From: Anthopleura xanthogrammica
Lineage: Eukaryota; Cnidaria; Anthozoa; Actiniaria; Actiniidae
Reading direction: 5' to 3'
Assembly: GCA_964019055.1 (NCBI GenBank)
Contig: OZ025209.1
Span: 7,865,071-7,929,070, forward strand
Length of the DNA stretch: 64,000 nt
The translations under genes were made by a program, and so were the position numbers. Below, one piece after another: positions 11,301 through 22,800 of this stretch. Positions within the stretch are counted from its first letter, which is position 1. Every line of letters starts with the position of its first letter. The notes under the pieces were generated by a model. That model was not told the DNA's origin. It was given only the letters and a program-made list of their open reading frames with translations, and ran no database searches.

Positions 11301-12277
11301 AGTGGGGGTTTCAGCAAACAGGTCACGCCGTCAGCGAAAAACCTGGTTTTGAGAGCCAAAATGGCCATTTTTCAGTTTTTTGGGCTAAAAAGTTTTTTTT
11401 TCCAGCAAAACAGTGTTTTGGACATCCAAAATGTGCTTTTCTCGGCCAAAACTTGCGTTTAGCAGTGAAAACGTCGTGTTTTGAGCAAAAGAAAATTCTC
11501 AGCAAATTTCAGATTTTCTCAGCAAAAAACACCTTTTTTGACCAAAAAGCACCTTTACTCAGCGAAAAGCCCATTTTTTTTCGCCAAAAAGTCGTGTTTT
11601 TATCTCAAGAGGTATTTTCATGAGCAAAAAGTGGGGGTTTCAGCAAACAGGTCACGCCGTCAGCGAAAATGCTGGTTTTGAGAGCCAAAATGGCCATTTT
11701 TCAGTTTTTTGGGCCAAAAATTTTTTTTTTCCAGCAAAACAGTGTTTTGGACACACAAAATGTGCTTTTCTCGGCCAAAACTTGCGTTTAGCAGTGAAAA
11801 CGTCGTGTTTTGAGCAAAAGAAAATTCTCAGCCAATTTCAGATTTTCTCAAACAAAAACACCTTTTTTGACCAAAAAGCACCTTTACTCAGCCAAAACCC
11901 CATTTTTTTTCGCCAAAACGTCGTGTTTTTATCTCAAGAGGTATTTTCATGAGCAAAAAGTGGGGGTTTCAGCAAACAGGTCACGCCGTCAGCGAAAAAC
12001 CTGGTTTTGAGAGCCAAAATGGCCATTTTTCAGTTTTTTGGGCTAAAAAGTTTTTTTTTCCAGCAAAACAGTGTTTTGGACATCCAAAATGTGCTTTTCT
12101 CGGCCAAAACTTGCGTTTAGCAGTGAAAACGTCGTGTTTTGAGCAAAAGAAAATTCTCAGCCAATTTCAGATTTTCTCAGCAAAAAACACCTTTTTTGAC
12201 CAAAAAGCACCTTTACTCAGCCAAAACCCCATTTTTTTTCGCCAAAACGTCGTGTTTTTATCTCAAGAGGTATTTTC
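8330..12277 (+). repeat. 6-unit HOR, two tandem copies of 1974 bp
   Basis: Copy 1 is 8330-10303 and copy 2 is 10304-12277, an exact shift of 6 x 329. Aligned pairs share rare markers: 8330/10304 have GAGCGAAAG and GCAGTAAAA; 8988/10962 have AAAATGACC, TTTTCTCAGC and CTCAAACAAAA; 9317/11291 have CTCAGCGAAAA with CAAAAAGTCG; 9646/11620 have GAAAATGCTGG, GGGCCAAAAA and GACACACAAAA. Differences also exist. Unit 10304 has AAAATGACC, GTAAAAGCG and CTCCGC, which 8330 lacks. Unit 9975 has CTCAAACAAAA, which 11949 lacks. Small exchanges or mutations therefore followed the duplication. Confidence 0.92.
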
Positions 12278-15200
12278 ATGAGCAAAAAGTGGGGGTTTCA
12301 GCAAACAGGTCACGCCGTCAGCGAAAAACCTGGTTTTGAGAGCCAAAATGGCCATTTTTCAGTTTTTTGGGCTAAAAAGTTTTTTTTTCCAGCAAAACAG
12401 TGTTTTGGACATCCAAAATGTGCTTTTCTCGGCCAAAACTTGCGTTTAGCAGTGAAAACGTCGTGTTTGGAGCAAAAGAAAATTCTCAGCCAATTTCAGA
12501 TTTTCTCAGCAAAAAACACCTTTTTTGACCAAAAAGCACCTTTACTCAGCCAAAACCCCATTTTTTTTCGCCAAAACGTCGTGTTTTTATCTCAAGAGGT
12601 ATTTTCATGAGCAAAAAGTGGGGGTTTCAGCAAACAGGTCACGCCGTCAGCGAAAAACCTGGTTTTGAGAGCCAAAATGGCCATTTTTCAGTTTTTTGGG
12701 CTAAAAAGTTTTTTTTTCCAGCAAAACAGTGTTTTGGACATCCAAAATGTGCTTTTCTCGGCCAAAACTTGCGTTTAGCAGTGAAAACGTCGTGTTTTGA
12801 GCAAAAGAAAATTCTCAGCCAATTTCAGATTTTCTCAGCAAAAAACACCTTTTTTGACCAAAAAGCACCTTTACTCAGCCAAAACCCCATTTTTTTTCGC
12901 CAAAACGTCGTGTTTTTATCTCAAGAGGTATTTTCATGAGCAAAAAGTGGGGGTTTCAGCAAACAGGTCACGCTGTCAGCGAAAAACCTGGTTTTGAGAG
13001 CCAAAATGGCCATTTTTCAGTTTTTTGGGCTAAAAAGTTTTTTTTTCCAGCAAAACAGTGTTTTGGACATCCAAAATGTGCTTTTCTCGGCCAAAACTTG
13101 CGTTTAGCAGTGAAAACGTCGTGTTTGGAGCAAAAGAAAATTCTCAGCCAATATCAGATTTTCTCAGCAAAAAACACCTTTTTTGACCAAAAAGCACCTT
13201 TACTCAGCCAAAACCCCATTTTTTTTCGCCAAAACGTCGTGTTTTTATCTCAAGAGGTATTTTCATGAGCAAAAAGTGGGGGTTTCAGCAAACAGGTGAC
13301 GCCGTCAGCGAAAAACCTGGTTTTGAGAGCCAAAATGGCCATTTTTCAGTTTTTTGGGCTAAAAAGTTTTTTTTTCCAGCAAAACAGTGTTTTGGACATC
13401 CAAAATGTGCTTTTCTCGGCCAAAACTTGCGTTTAGCAGTGAAAACGTCGTGTTTTGAGCAAAAGAAAATTCTCAGCCAATTTCAGATTTTCTCAGCAAA
13501 AAACACCTTTTTTGACCAAAAAGCACCTTTACTCAGCCAAAACCCCATTTTTTTTCGCCAAAACGTCGTGTTTTTATCTCAAGAGGTATTTTCATGAGCA
13601 AAAAGTGGGGGTTTCAGTAAACAGGTCACGCCGTCAGCGAAAAACCTGGTTTTGAGAGACAAAATGGCCATTTTTCAGTTTTTTGGGCTAAAAAGTTTTT
13701 TTTTCCAGCAAAACAGTGTTTTGGACATCCAAAATGTGCTTTTCTCGGCCAAAACTTGCGTTTAGCAGTGAAAACGTCGTGTTTTGAGCAAAAGAAAATT
13801 CTCAGCCAATTTCAGATTTTCTCAGCAAAAAACACCTTTTTTGACCAAAAAGCACCTTTACTCAGCCAAAACCCCATTTTTTTTCGCCAAAACGTCGTGT
13901 TTTTATCTCAAGAGGTATTTTCATGAGCAAAAAGTGGGGGTTTCAGCAAACAGGTCACGCCGTCAGCGAAAAACCTGGTTTTGAGAGCCAAAATGGCCAT
14001 TTTTCAGTTTTTTGGGCTAAAAAATTTTTTTTTCCAGCAAAACAGTGTTTTGGACATCCAAAATGTGCTTTTCTCGGCCAAAACTTGCGTTTAGCAGTGA
14101 AAACGTCGTGTTTTGAGCAAAAGAAAATTCTCAGCCAATTTCAGATTTTCTCAGCAAAAAACACCTTTTTTGACCAAAAAGCACCTTTACACAGCCAAAA
14201 CCCCATTTTTTTTCGCCAAAAAGTCGTGTTTTTATCTCAAGAGGTATTTTCATGAGCAAAAAGTGGGGGTTTCAGCAAGCAGGTCACGCCGTCAGCGAAA
14301 AACCTGGTTTTGAGAGCCAAAATGGCCATTTTTCAGTTTTTTGGGCTAAAAAGTTTTTTTCCCCAGCAAAACAGTGTTTTGGACATCCAAAATGTGCTTT
14401 TCTCGGCCAAAACTTGCGTTTAGCAGTGAAAACGTCGTGTTTTGAGCAAAAGAAAATTCTCAGCCAATTTCAGATTTTCTCAGCAAAAAACACCTTTTTT
14501 GACCAAAAAGCACCTTTACACAGCCAAAACCCCATTTTTTTTCGCCAAAAAGTCGTGTTTTTATCTCAAGAGGTATTTTCATGAGCAAAAAGTGGGGGTT
14601 TCAGCAAGCAGGTCACGCCGTCAGCGAAAAACCTGGTTTTGAGAGCCAAAATGGCCATTTTTCAGTTTTTTGGGCTAAAAAGTTTTTTTCCCCAGCAAAA
14701 CAGTGTTTTGGACATCCAAAATGTGCTTTTCTCGGCCAAAACTTGCGTTTAGCAGTGAAAACGTCGTGTTTTGAGCAAAAGAAAATTCTCAGCCAATTTC
14801 AGATTTTCTCAGCAAAAAACACCTTTTTTGACCAAAAAGCACCTTTACTCAGCCAAAACCCCATTTTTTTTCGCCAAAACGTCGTGTTTTTATCTCAAGA
14901 GGTATTTTCATGAGCAAAAAGTGGGGGTTTCACCAAACAGGTCACGCCGTCAGCGAAAAACCTGGTTTTGAGAGCCAAAATGGCCATTTTTCAGTTTTTT
15001 GGGCTAAAAAGTTTTTTTTTCCTGCAAAACAGTGTTTTGGACATCCAAAATGTGCTTTTCTCGGCCAAAACTTGCGTTTAGCAGTGAAAACGTCGTGTTT
15101 GGAGCAAAAGAAAATTCTCAGCCAATTTCAGATTTTCTCAGCAAAAAACACCTTTTTTGACCAAAAAGCACCTTTACTCAGCCAAAACCCCATTTTTTTT

Positions 15201-17213
15201 CGCCAAAACGTCGTGTTTTTATCTCAAGAGGTATTTTCATGAGCAAAAAGTGGGGGTTTCAGCAAACAGGTCACGCCGTCAGCGAAAAACCTGGTTTTGA
15301 GAGCCAAAATGGCCATTTTTCAGTTTTTTGGGCTAAAAAGTTTTTTTTTCCAGCAAAATAGTGTTTTGGACATCCAAAATGTGCTTTTCTCGGCCAAAAC
15401 TTGCGTTTAGCAGTGAAAACGTCGTGTTTTGAGCAAAAGAAAATTCTCAGCCAATTTCAGATTTTCTCAGCAAAAAACACCTTTTTTGACCAAAAAGCAC
15501 CTTTACTCAGCCAAAACCCCATTTTTTTTCGCCAAAACGTCGTGTTTTTATCTCAAGAGGTATTTTCATGAGCAAAAAGTGGGGGTTTCAGCAAACAGGT
15601 CACGCCGTCAGCGAAAAACCTGGTTTTGAGAGCCAAAATGGCCATTTTTCAGTTTTTTGGGCTAAAAAATTTTTTTTTCCAGCAAAACAGTGTTTTGGAC
15701 ATCCAAAATGTGCTTTTCTCGGCCAAAACTTGCGTTTAGCAGTGAAAACGTCGTGTTTGGAGCAAAAGAAAATTCTCAGCCAATTTCAGATTTTCTCAGC
15801 AAAAAACACCTTTTTTGACCAAAAAGCACCTTTACTCAGCCAAAACCCCATTTTTTTTTGCCAAAAAGTCGTGTTTTTATCTCAAGAGGTATTTTCATGA
15901 GCAAAAAGTGGGGGTTTCAGCAAACAGGTCACGCCGTCAGCGAAAAACCTGGTTTTGAGAGCCAAAATGGCCATTTTTCAGTTTTTTGGGCTAAAAAATT
16001 TTTTTTTCCAGCAAAACAGTGTTTTGGACATCCAAAATGTGCTTTTCTCGGCCAAAACTTGCGTTTAGCAGTGAAAACGTCGTGTTTGGAGCAAAAGAAA
16101 ATTCTCAGCCAATTTCAGATTTTCTCAGCAAAAAACACCTTTTTTGACCAAAAAGCACCTTTACTCAGCCAAAACCCCATTTTTTTTTGCCAAAAAGTCG
16201 TGTTTTTATCTCAAGAGGTATTTTCATGAGCAAAAAGTGGGGGTTTCAGCAAACAGGTCACGCCGTCAGCGAAAAACCTGGTTTTGAGAGCCAAAATGGC
16301 CATTTTTCAGTTTTTTGGGCTAAAAAGTTTTTTTTTCCAGCAAAACAGTGTTTTGGACATCCAAAATGTGCTTTTCTCGGCCAAAACTTGAGTTTAGCAG
16401 TGAAAACGTCGTGTTTTGAGCAAAAGAAAATTCTCAGCCAATTTCAGATTTTCTCAGCAAAAAACACCTTTTTTGACCAAAAAGCACCTTTACTCAGCCA
16501 AAACCCCATTTTTTTTTCGCCAAAACGTCGTGTTTTTATCTCAAGAGGTATTTTCATGAGCAAAAAGTGGGGGTTTCAGCAAACAGGTCACGCCGTCAGC
16601 GAAAAACCTGGTTTTGAGAGCCAAAATGGCCATTTTTCAGTTTTTTGGGCTAAAAAGTTTTTTTTTCCAGCAAAACAGTGTTTTGGACATCCAAAATGTG
16701 CTTTTCTCGGCCAAAACTTGCGTTTAGCAGTGAAAACGTCGTGTTTTGAGCAAAAGAAAATTCTCAGCCAATTTCAGATTTTCTCAGCAAAAAACACCTT
16801 TTTTGACCAAAAAGCACCTTTACTCAGCCAAAACCCCATTTTTTTTCGCCAAAACGTCGTGTTTTTATCTCAAGAGGTATTTTCATGAGCAAAAAGTGGG
16901 GGTTTCAGCAAACAGGTCACGCCGTCAGCGAAAAACCTGGTTTTGAGAGCCAAAATGGCCATTTTTCAGTTTTTTGGGCTAAAAAGTTTTTTTTTCCAGC
17001 AAAACAGTGTTTTGGACATCCAAAATGTGCTTTTCTCGGCCAAAACTTGCGTTTAGCAGTGAAAACGTCGTGTTTTGAGCAAAAGAAAATTCTCAGCCAA
17101 TTTCAGATTTTCTCAGCAAAAAACACCTTTTTTGACCAAAAAGCACCTTTACTCAGGCAAAACCCCATTTTTTTTCGCCAAAACGTCGTGTTTTTATCTC
17201 AAGAGGTATTTTC
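12278..17213 (+). repeat. Array block 4: fifteen mixed-variant units
   Basis: Starts run every 329 bp from 12278 to 16226, then 16556 (after a 330-bp unit) and 16885. A marker TTTGGAGC (usual TTTTGAGC) alternates at 12278 and 12936 and recurs at 14910, 15568 and 15897. Units 14252 and 14581 are near-identical neighbours with CAGCAAGCAGG and a T7CCCC T-run A. Units 15568 and 15897 are another near-identical neighbouring pair with TTTTTTTTTGCC at T-run B. Two units carry simple nonsense changes in the shadow frame: TAA at 13618-13620 and TAG at 15359-15361. Confidence 0.9.
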
Positions 17214-19188
17214 ATGAGCAAAAAGTGGGGGTTTCAGCAAACAGGTCACGCCGTCAGCGAAAAACCTGGTTTTGAGAGCCAAAATGGCCATTTTTCAGTT
17301 TTTTGGGCTAAAAAATTTTTTTTTCCAGCAAAACAGTGTTTTGGACATCCAAAATGTGCTTTTCTCGGCCAAAACTTGCGTTTAGCAGTGAAAACGTCGT
17401 GTTTTGCGCAAAAGAAAATTCTCAGCCAATTTCAGATTTTCTCAGCAAAAAACACCTTTTTTGACCAAAAAGCACCTTTACACAGCCAAAACCCCATTTT
17501 TTTTCGCCAAAACGTCGTGTTTTTATCTCAAGAGGTATTTTCATGAGCAAAAAGTGGGGGTTTCAGCAAGCAGGTCACGCCGTCAGCGAAAAACCTGGTT
17601 TTGAGAGCCAAAATGGCCATTTTTCAGTTTTTTGGGCTAAAAAGTTTTTTTCCCCAGCAAAACAGTGTTTTGGACATCCAAAATGTGCTTTTCTCGGCCA
17701 AAACTTGCGTTTAGCAGTGAAAACGTCGTGTTTTGAGCAAAAGAAAATTCTCAGCCAATTTCAGATTTTCTCAGCAAAAAACACCTTTTTTGACCAAAAA
17801 GCACCTTTACTCAGCCAAAACCCCATTTTTTTTCGCCAAAACGTCGTGTTTTTATCTCAAGAGGTATTTTCATGAGCAAAAAGTGGGGGTTTCAGCAAAC
17901 AGGTCACGCCGTCAGCGAAAAACCTGGTTTTGAGAGCCAAAATGGCCATTTTTCAGTTTTTTGGGCTAAAAAGTTTTTTTTTCCAGCAAAACAGTGTTTT
18001 GGACATCCAAAATGTGCTTTTCTCGGCCAAAACTTGCGTTTAGCAGTGAAAACGTCGTGTTTTGAGCAAAAGAAAATTCTCAGCCAATTTCAGATTTTCT
18101 CAGCAAAAAACACCTTTTTTGACCAAAAAGCACCTTTACTCAGCCAAAACCCCATTTTTTTTCGCCAAAACGTCGTGTTTTTATCTCAAGAGGTATTTTC
18201 ATGAGCAAAAAGTGGGGGTTTCAGCAAACAGGTCACGCCGTCAGCGAAAAACCTGGTTTTGAGAGCCAAAATGGCCATTTTTCAGTTTTTTGGGCTAAAA
18301 AATTTTTTTTTCCAGCAAAACAGAGTTTTGGACATCCAAAATGTGCTTTTCTCGGCCAAAACTTGCGTTTAGCAGTGAAAACGTCGTGTTTTGAGCGAAA
18401 GAAAATTCTCAGCCAATTTCAGATTTTCTCAGCAAAAAACCCCTTTTTTGACCAAAAAGCACCTTTACACAGCCAAAACCCCATTTTTTTTCGCCAAAAC
18501 GTCGTGTTTTTATCTCAAGAGGTATTTTCATGAGCAAAAAGTGGGGGTTTCAGCAAGCAGGTCACGCCGTCAGCGAAAAACCTGGTTTTGAGAGCCAAAA
18601 TGGCCATTTTTCAGTTTTTTGGGCTAAAAAGTTTTTTTCCCCAGCAAAACAGTGTTTTGGACATCCAAAATGTGCTTTTCTCGGCCAAAACTTGCGTTTA
18701 GCAGTGAAAACGTCGTGTTTTGAGCAAAAGAAAATTCTCAGCCAATTTCAGATTTTCTCAGCAAAAAACACCTTTTTTGACCAAAAAGCACCTTTACTCA
18801 GCCAAAACCCCATTTTTTTTCGCCAAAACGTCGTGTTTTTATCTCAAGAGGTATTTTCATGAGCAAAAAGTGGGGGTTTCAGCAAACAGTTCACGCCGTC
18901 AGCGAAAAACCTGGTTTTGAGAGCCAAAATGGCCATTTTTCAGTTTTTTGGGCTAAAAAGTTTTTTTTTCCAGCAAAACAGTGTTTTGGACATCCAAAAT
19001 GTGCTTTTCTCGGCCAAAACTTGCGTTTAGCAGTGAAAACGTCGTGTTTTGAGCAAAAGAAAATTCTCAGCCAATTTCAGATTTTCTCAGCAAAAAACAC
19101 CTTTTTTGACCAAAAAGCACCTTTACTCAGCCAAAACCCCATTTTTTTTCGCCAAAACGTCGTGTTTTTATCTCAAGAGGTATTTTTT
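17214..19188 (+). repeat. 3-unit HOR, two tandem copies (987 + 988 bp)
   Basis: Copy 1 is 17214-18200 and copy 2 is 18201-19188. First units share TTTACACAGCC and an AAAAAATTTTTTTTT T-run A. Second units (17543 and 18530) share CAGCAAGCAGG and T7CCCC. Third units are close to consensus. Copy 2 has private changes, including CAGAGTTTTGG near 18321, GAGCGAAAG near 18393 and ACAGTTCACG near 18888. The last unit ends GTATTTTTTATG, which adds one base. Confidence 0.88.
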
Positions 19189-19846
19189 ATGAGCAAAAAG
19201 TGGGGGTTTCAGCAAACAGGTCACGCCGTCAGCGAAAAACCTGGTTTTGAGAGCCAAAATGGCCATTTTTCAGTTTTTTGGGCTAAAAAGTTTTTTTTCC
19301 CAGCAAAACAGTGTTTTGGACATCCAAAATGTGCTTTTCTCGGCCAAAACTTGCGTTTAGCAGTGAAAACGTCGTGTTTTGAGCAAAAGAAAATTCTCAG
19401 CCAATTTCAGATTTTCTCAGCAAAAAACACCTTTTTTGACCAAAAAGCACCTTTACTCAGCCAAAACCCCATTTTTTTTCGCCAAAACGTCGTGTTTTTA
19501 TCTCAAGAGGTATTTTCATGAGCAAAAAGTGGGGGTTTCAGCAAACAGGTCACGCCGTCAGCGAAAAACCTGGTTTTGAGAGCCAAAATGGCCATTTTTC
19601 AGTTTTTTGGGCTAAAAAGTTTTTTTTTCCAGCAAAACAGTGTTTTGGACATCCAAAATGTGCTTTTCTCGGCCAAAACTTGCGTTTAGCAGTGAAAACG
19701 TCGTGTTTTGAGCAAAAGAAAATTCTCAGCCAATTTCAGATTTTCTCAGCAAAAAACACCTTTTTTGACCAAAAAGCACCTTTACTCAGCCAAAACCCCA
19801 TTTTTTTTCGCCAAAACGTCGTGTTTTTATCTCAAGAGGTATTTTC
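19189..19846 (+). repeat. Two consensus-like units
   Basis: Units 19189-19517 and 19518-19846 are close to the array consensus and link the trimer block to the 9-unit-spaced duplication. They differ mainly at T-run A (T8CCC in the first, T9CC in the second). Confidence 0.9.
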
Positions 19847-22800
19847 ATGAGCAAAAAGTGGGGGTTTCAGCAAACAGGTCACGCCGTCAGCGAAAAACCT
19901 GGTTTTGAGAGCCAAAATGGCCATTTTTCAGTTTTTTGGGCTAAAAAGTTTTTTTTCCCAGCAAAACAGTGTTTTGGACATCCAAAATGTGCTTTTCTCG
20001 GCCAAAACTTGCGTTTAGCAGTGAAAACGTCGTGTTTTGAGCAAAAGAAAATTCTCAGCCAATTTCAGATTTTCTCAGCAAAAAACACCTTTTTTGACCA
20101 AAAAGCACCTTTACTCAGCCAAAATCCCATTTTTTTTCGCCAAAACGTCGTGTTTTTATCTCAAGAGGTATTTTCATGAGCAAAAAGTGGGGGTTTCAGC
20201 AAACAGGTCACGCCGTCAGCGAAAAACCTGGTTTTGAGAGCCAAAATGGCCATTTTTCAGTTTTTTGGGCTAAAAAGTTTTTTTCCCCAGCAAAACAGTG
20301 TTTTGGACATCAAAAATGTGCTTTTCTCGGCCAAAACTTGCGTTTAGCAGTGAAAACGTCGTGTTTTGAGCAAAAGAAAATTCTCAGCAAATTTCAGATT
20401 TTCTCAGCAAAAAACACCTTTTTTGACCAAAAAGCACCTTTACTCAGCCAAAACCCCATTTTTTCTCGCCAAAACGTCGTGTTTTTATCTCAAGAGGTAT
20501 TTTCATGAGCAAAAAGTGGGGGTTTCAGCAAACAGGTCACGCCGTCAGCGAAAAACCTGGTTTTGAGAGCCAAAATGGCCATTTTTCAGTTTTTTGGGCT
20601 AAAAAGTTTTTTTTCCAGCAAAACAGTGTTTTGGACATCCAAAATGTGCTTTTCTCGGCCAAAACTTGCGTTTAGCAGTGAAAACGTCGTGTTTTGAGCA
20701 AAAGAAAATTCTCAGCAAATTTCAGATTTTCTCAGCAAAAAACACCTTTTTTGACCAAAAAGCACCTTTACTCAGCCAAAACCCCATTTTTTCTCGCCAA
20801 AACGTCGTGTTTTTATCTCAAGAGGTATTTTCATGAGCAAAAAGTGGGGGTTTCAGCAAACAGGTCACGCCGTCAGCGAAAAACCTGGTTTTGAGAGCCA
20901 AAATGGCCATTTTTCAGTTTTTTGGGCTAAAAAGTTTTTTTTCCAGCAAAACAGTGTTTTGGACATCCAAAATGTGCTTTTCTCGGCCAAAACTTGCGTT
21001 TAGCAGTGAAAACGTCGTGTTTTGAGCAAAAGAAAATTCTCAGCCAATTTCAGATTTTCTCAGCAAAAAACACCTTTTTTGACCAAAAAGCACCTTTACT
21101 CAGCCAAAACCCCATTTTTTTTCGCCAAAACGTCGTGTTTTTATCTCGAGGTATTTTCATGAGCAAAAAGTGGGGGTTTCAGCAAACAGGTCACGCCGTC
21201 AGCGAAAAACCTGGTTTTGAGAGCCAAAATGGCCATTTTTCAGTTTTTTGGGCTAAAAAGTTTTTTTTCCCAGCAAAACAGTGTTTTGGACATCCAAAAT
21301 GTGCTTTTCTCGGCCAAAACTTGCGTTTAGCAGTGAAAACGTCGTGTTTTGAGCAAAAGAAAATTCTCAGCCAATTTCAGATTTTCTCAGCAAAAAACAC
21401 CTTTTTTGACCAAAAAGCACCTTTACTCAGCCAAAATCCCATTTTTTTTCGCCAAAACGTCGTGTTTTTATCTCAAGAGGTATTTTCATGAGCAAAAAGT
21501 GGGGGTTTCAGCAAACAGGTCACGCCGTCAGCGAAAAACCTGGTTTTGAGAGCCAAAATGGCCATTTTTCAGTTTTTTGGGCTAAAAAGTTTTTTTCCCA
21601 GCAAAACAGTGTTTTGGACATCAAAAATGTGCTTTTCTCGGCCAAAACTTGCGTTTAGCAGTGAAAACGTCGTGTTTTGAGCAAAAGAAAATTCTCAGCC
21701 AATTTCAGATTTTCTCAGCAAAAAACACCTTTTTTGACCAAAAAGCACCTTTACTCAGCCAAAATCCCATTTTTTTTCGCCAAAACGTCGTGTTTTTATC
21801 TCAAGAGGTATTTTCATGAGCAAAAAGTGGGGGTTTCAGCAAACAGGTCACGCCGTCAGCGAAAAACCTGGTTTTGAGAGCCAAAATGGCCATTTTTCAG
21901 TTTTTTGGGCTAAAAAGTTTTTTTTCCCAGCAAAACAGTGTTTTGGACATCCAAAATGTGCTTTTCTCGGCCAAAACTTGCGTTTAGCAGTGAAAACGTC
22001 GTGTTTTGAGCAAAAGAAAATTCTCAGCCAATTTCAGATTTTCTCAGCAAAAAACACCTTTTTTGACCAAAAAGCACCTTTACTCAGCCAAAACCCCATT
22101 TTTTTTCGCCAAAACGTCGTGTTTTTATCTCAAGAGGTATTTTCATGAGCAAAAAGTGGGGGTTTCAGCAAGCAGGTCACGCCGTCAGCGAAAAACCTGG
22201 TTTTGAGAGCCAAAATGGCCATTTTTCAGTTTTTTGGGCTAAAAAGTTTTTTTCCCCAGCAAAACAGTGTTTTGGACATCCAAAATGTGCTTTTCTCGGC
22301 CAAAACTTGCGTTTAGCAGTGAAAACGTCGTGTTTTGAGCAAAAGAAAATTCTCAGCCAATTTCAGATTTTCTCAGCAAAAAACACCTTTTTTGACCAAA
22401 AAGCACCTTTACTCAGCCAAAACCCCATTTTTTTTCGCCAAAACGTCGTGTTTTTATCTCAAGAGGTATTTTTATGAGCAAAAAGTGGGGGTTTCAGCAA
22501 ACAGGTCACGCCGTCAGCGAAAAACCTGGTTTTGAGAGCCAAAATGGCCATTTTTCAGTTTTTTGGGCTAAAAAGTTTTTTTTTCCAGCAAAACAGTGTT
22601 TTGGACATCCAAAATGTGCTTTTCTCGGCCAAAACTTGCGTTTAGCAGTGAAAACGTCGTGTTTTGAGCAAAAGAAAATTCTCAGCCAATTTCAGATTTT
22701 CTCAGCAAAAAACACCTTTTTTGACCAAAAAGCACCTTTACTCAGCCAAAACCCCATTTTTTTTCGCCAAAACGTCGTGTTTTTATCTCAAGAGGTATTT

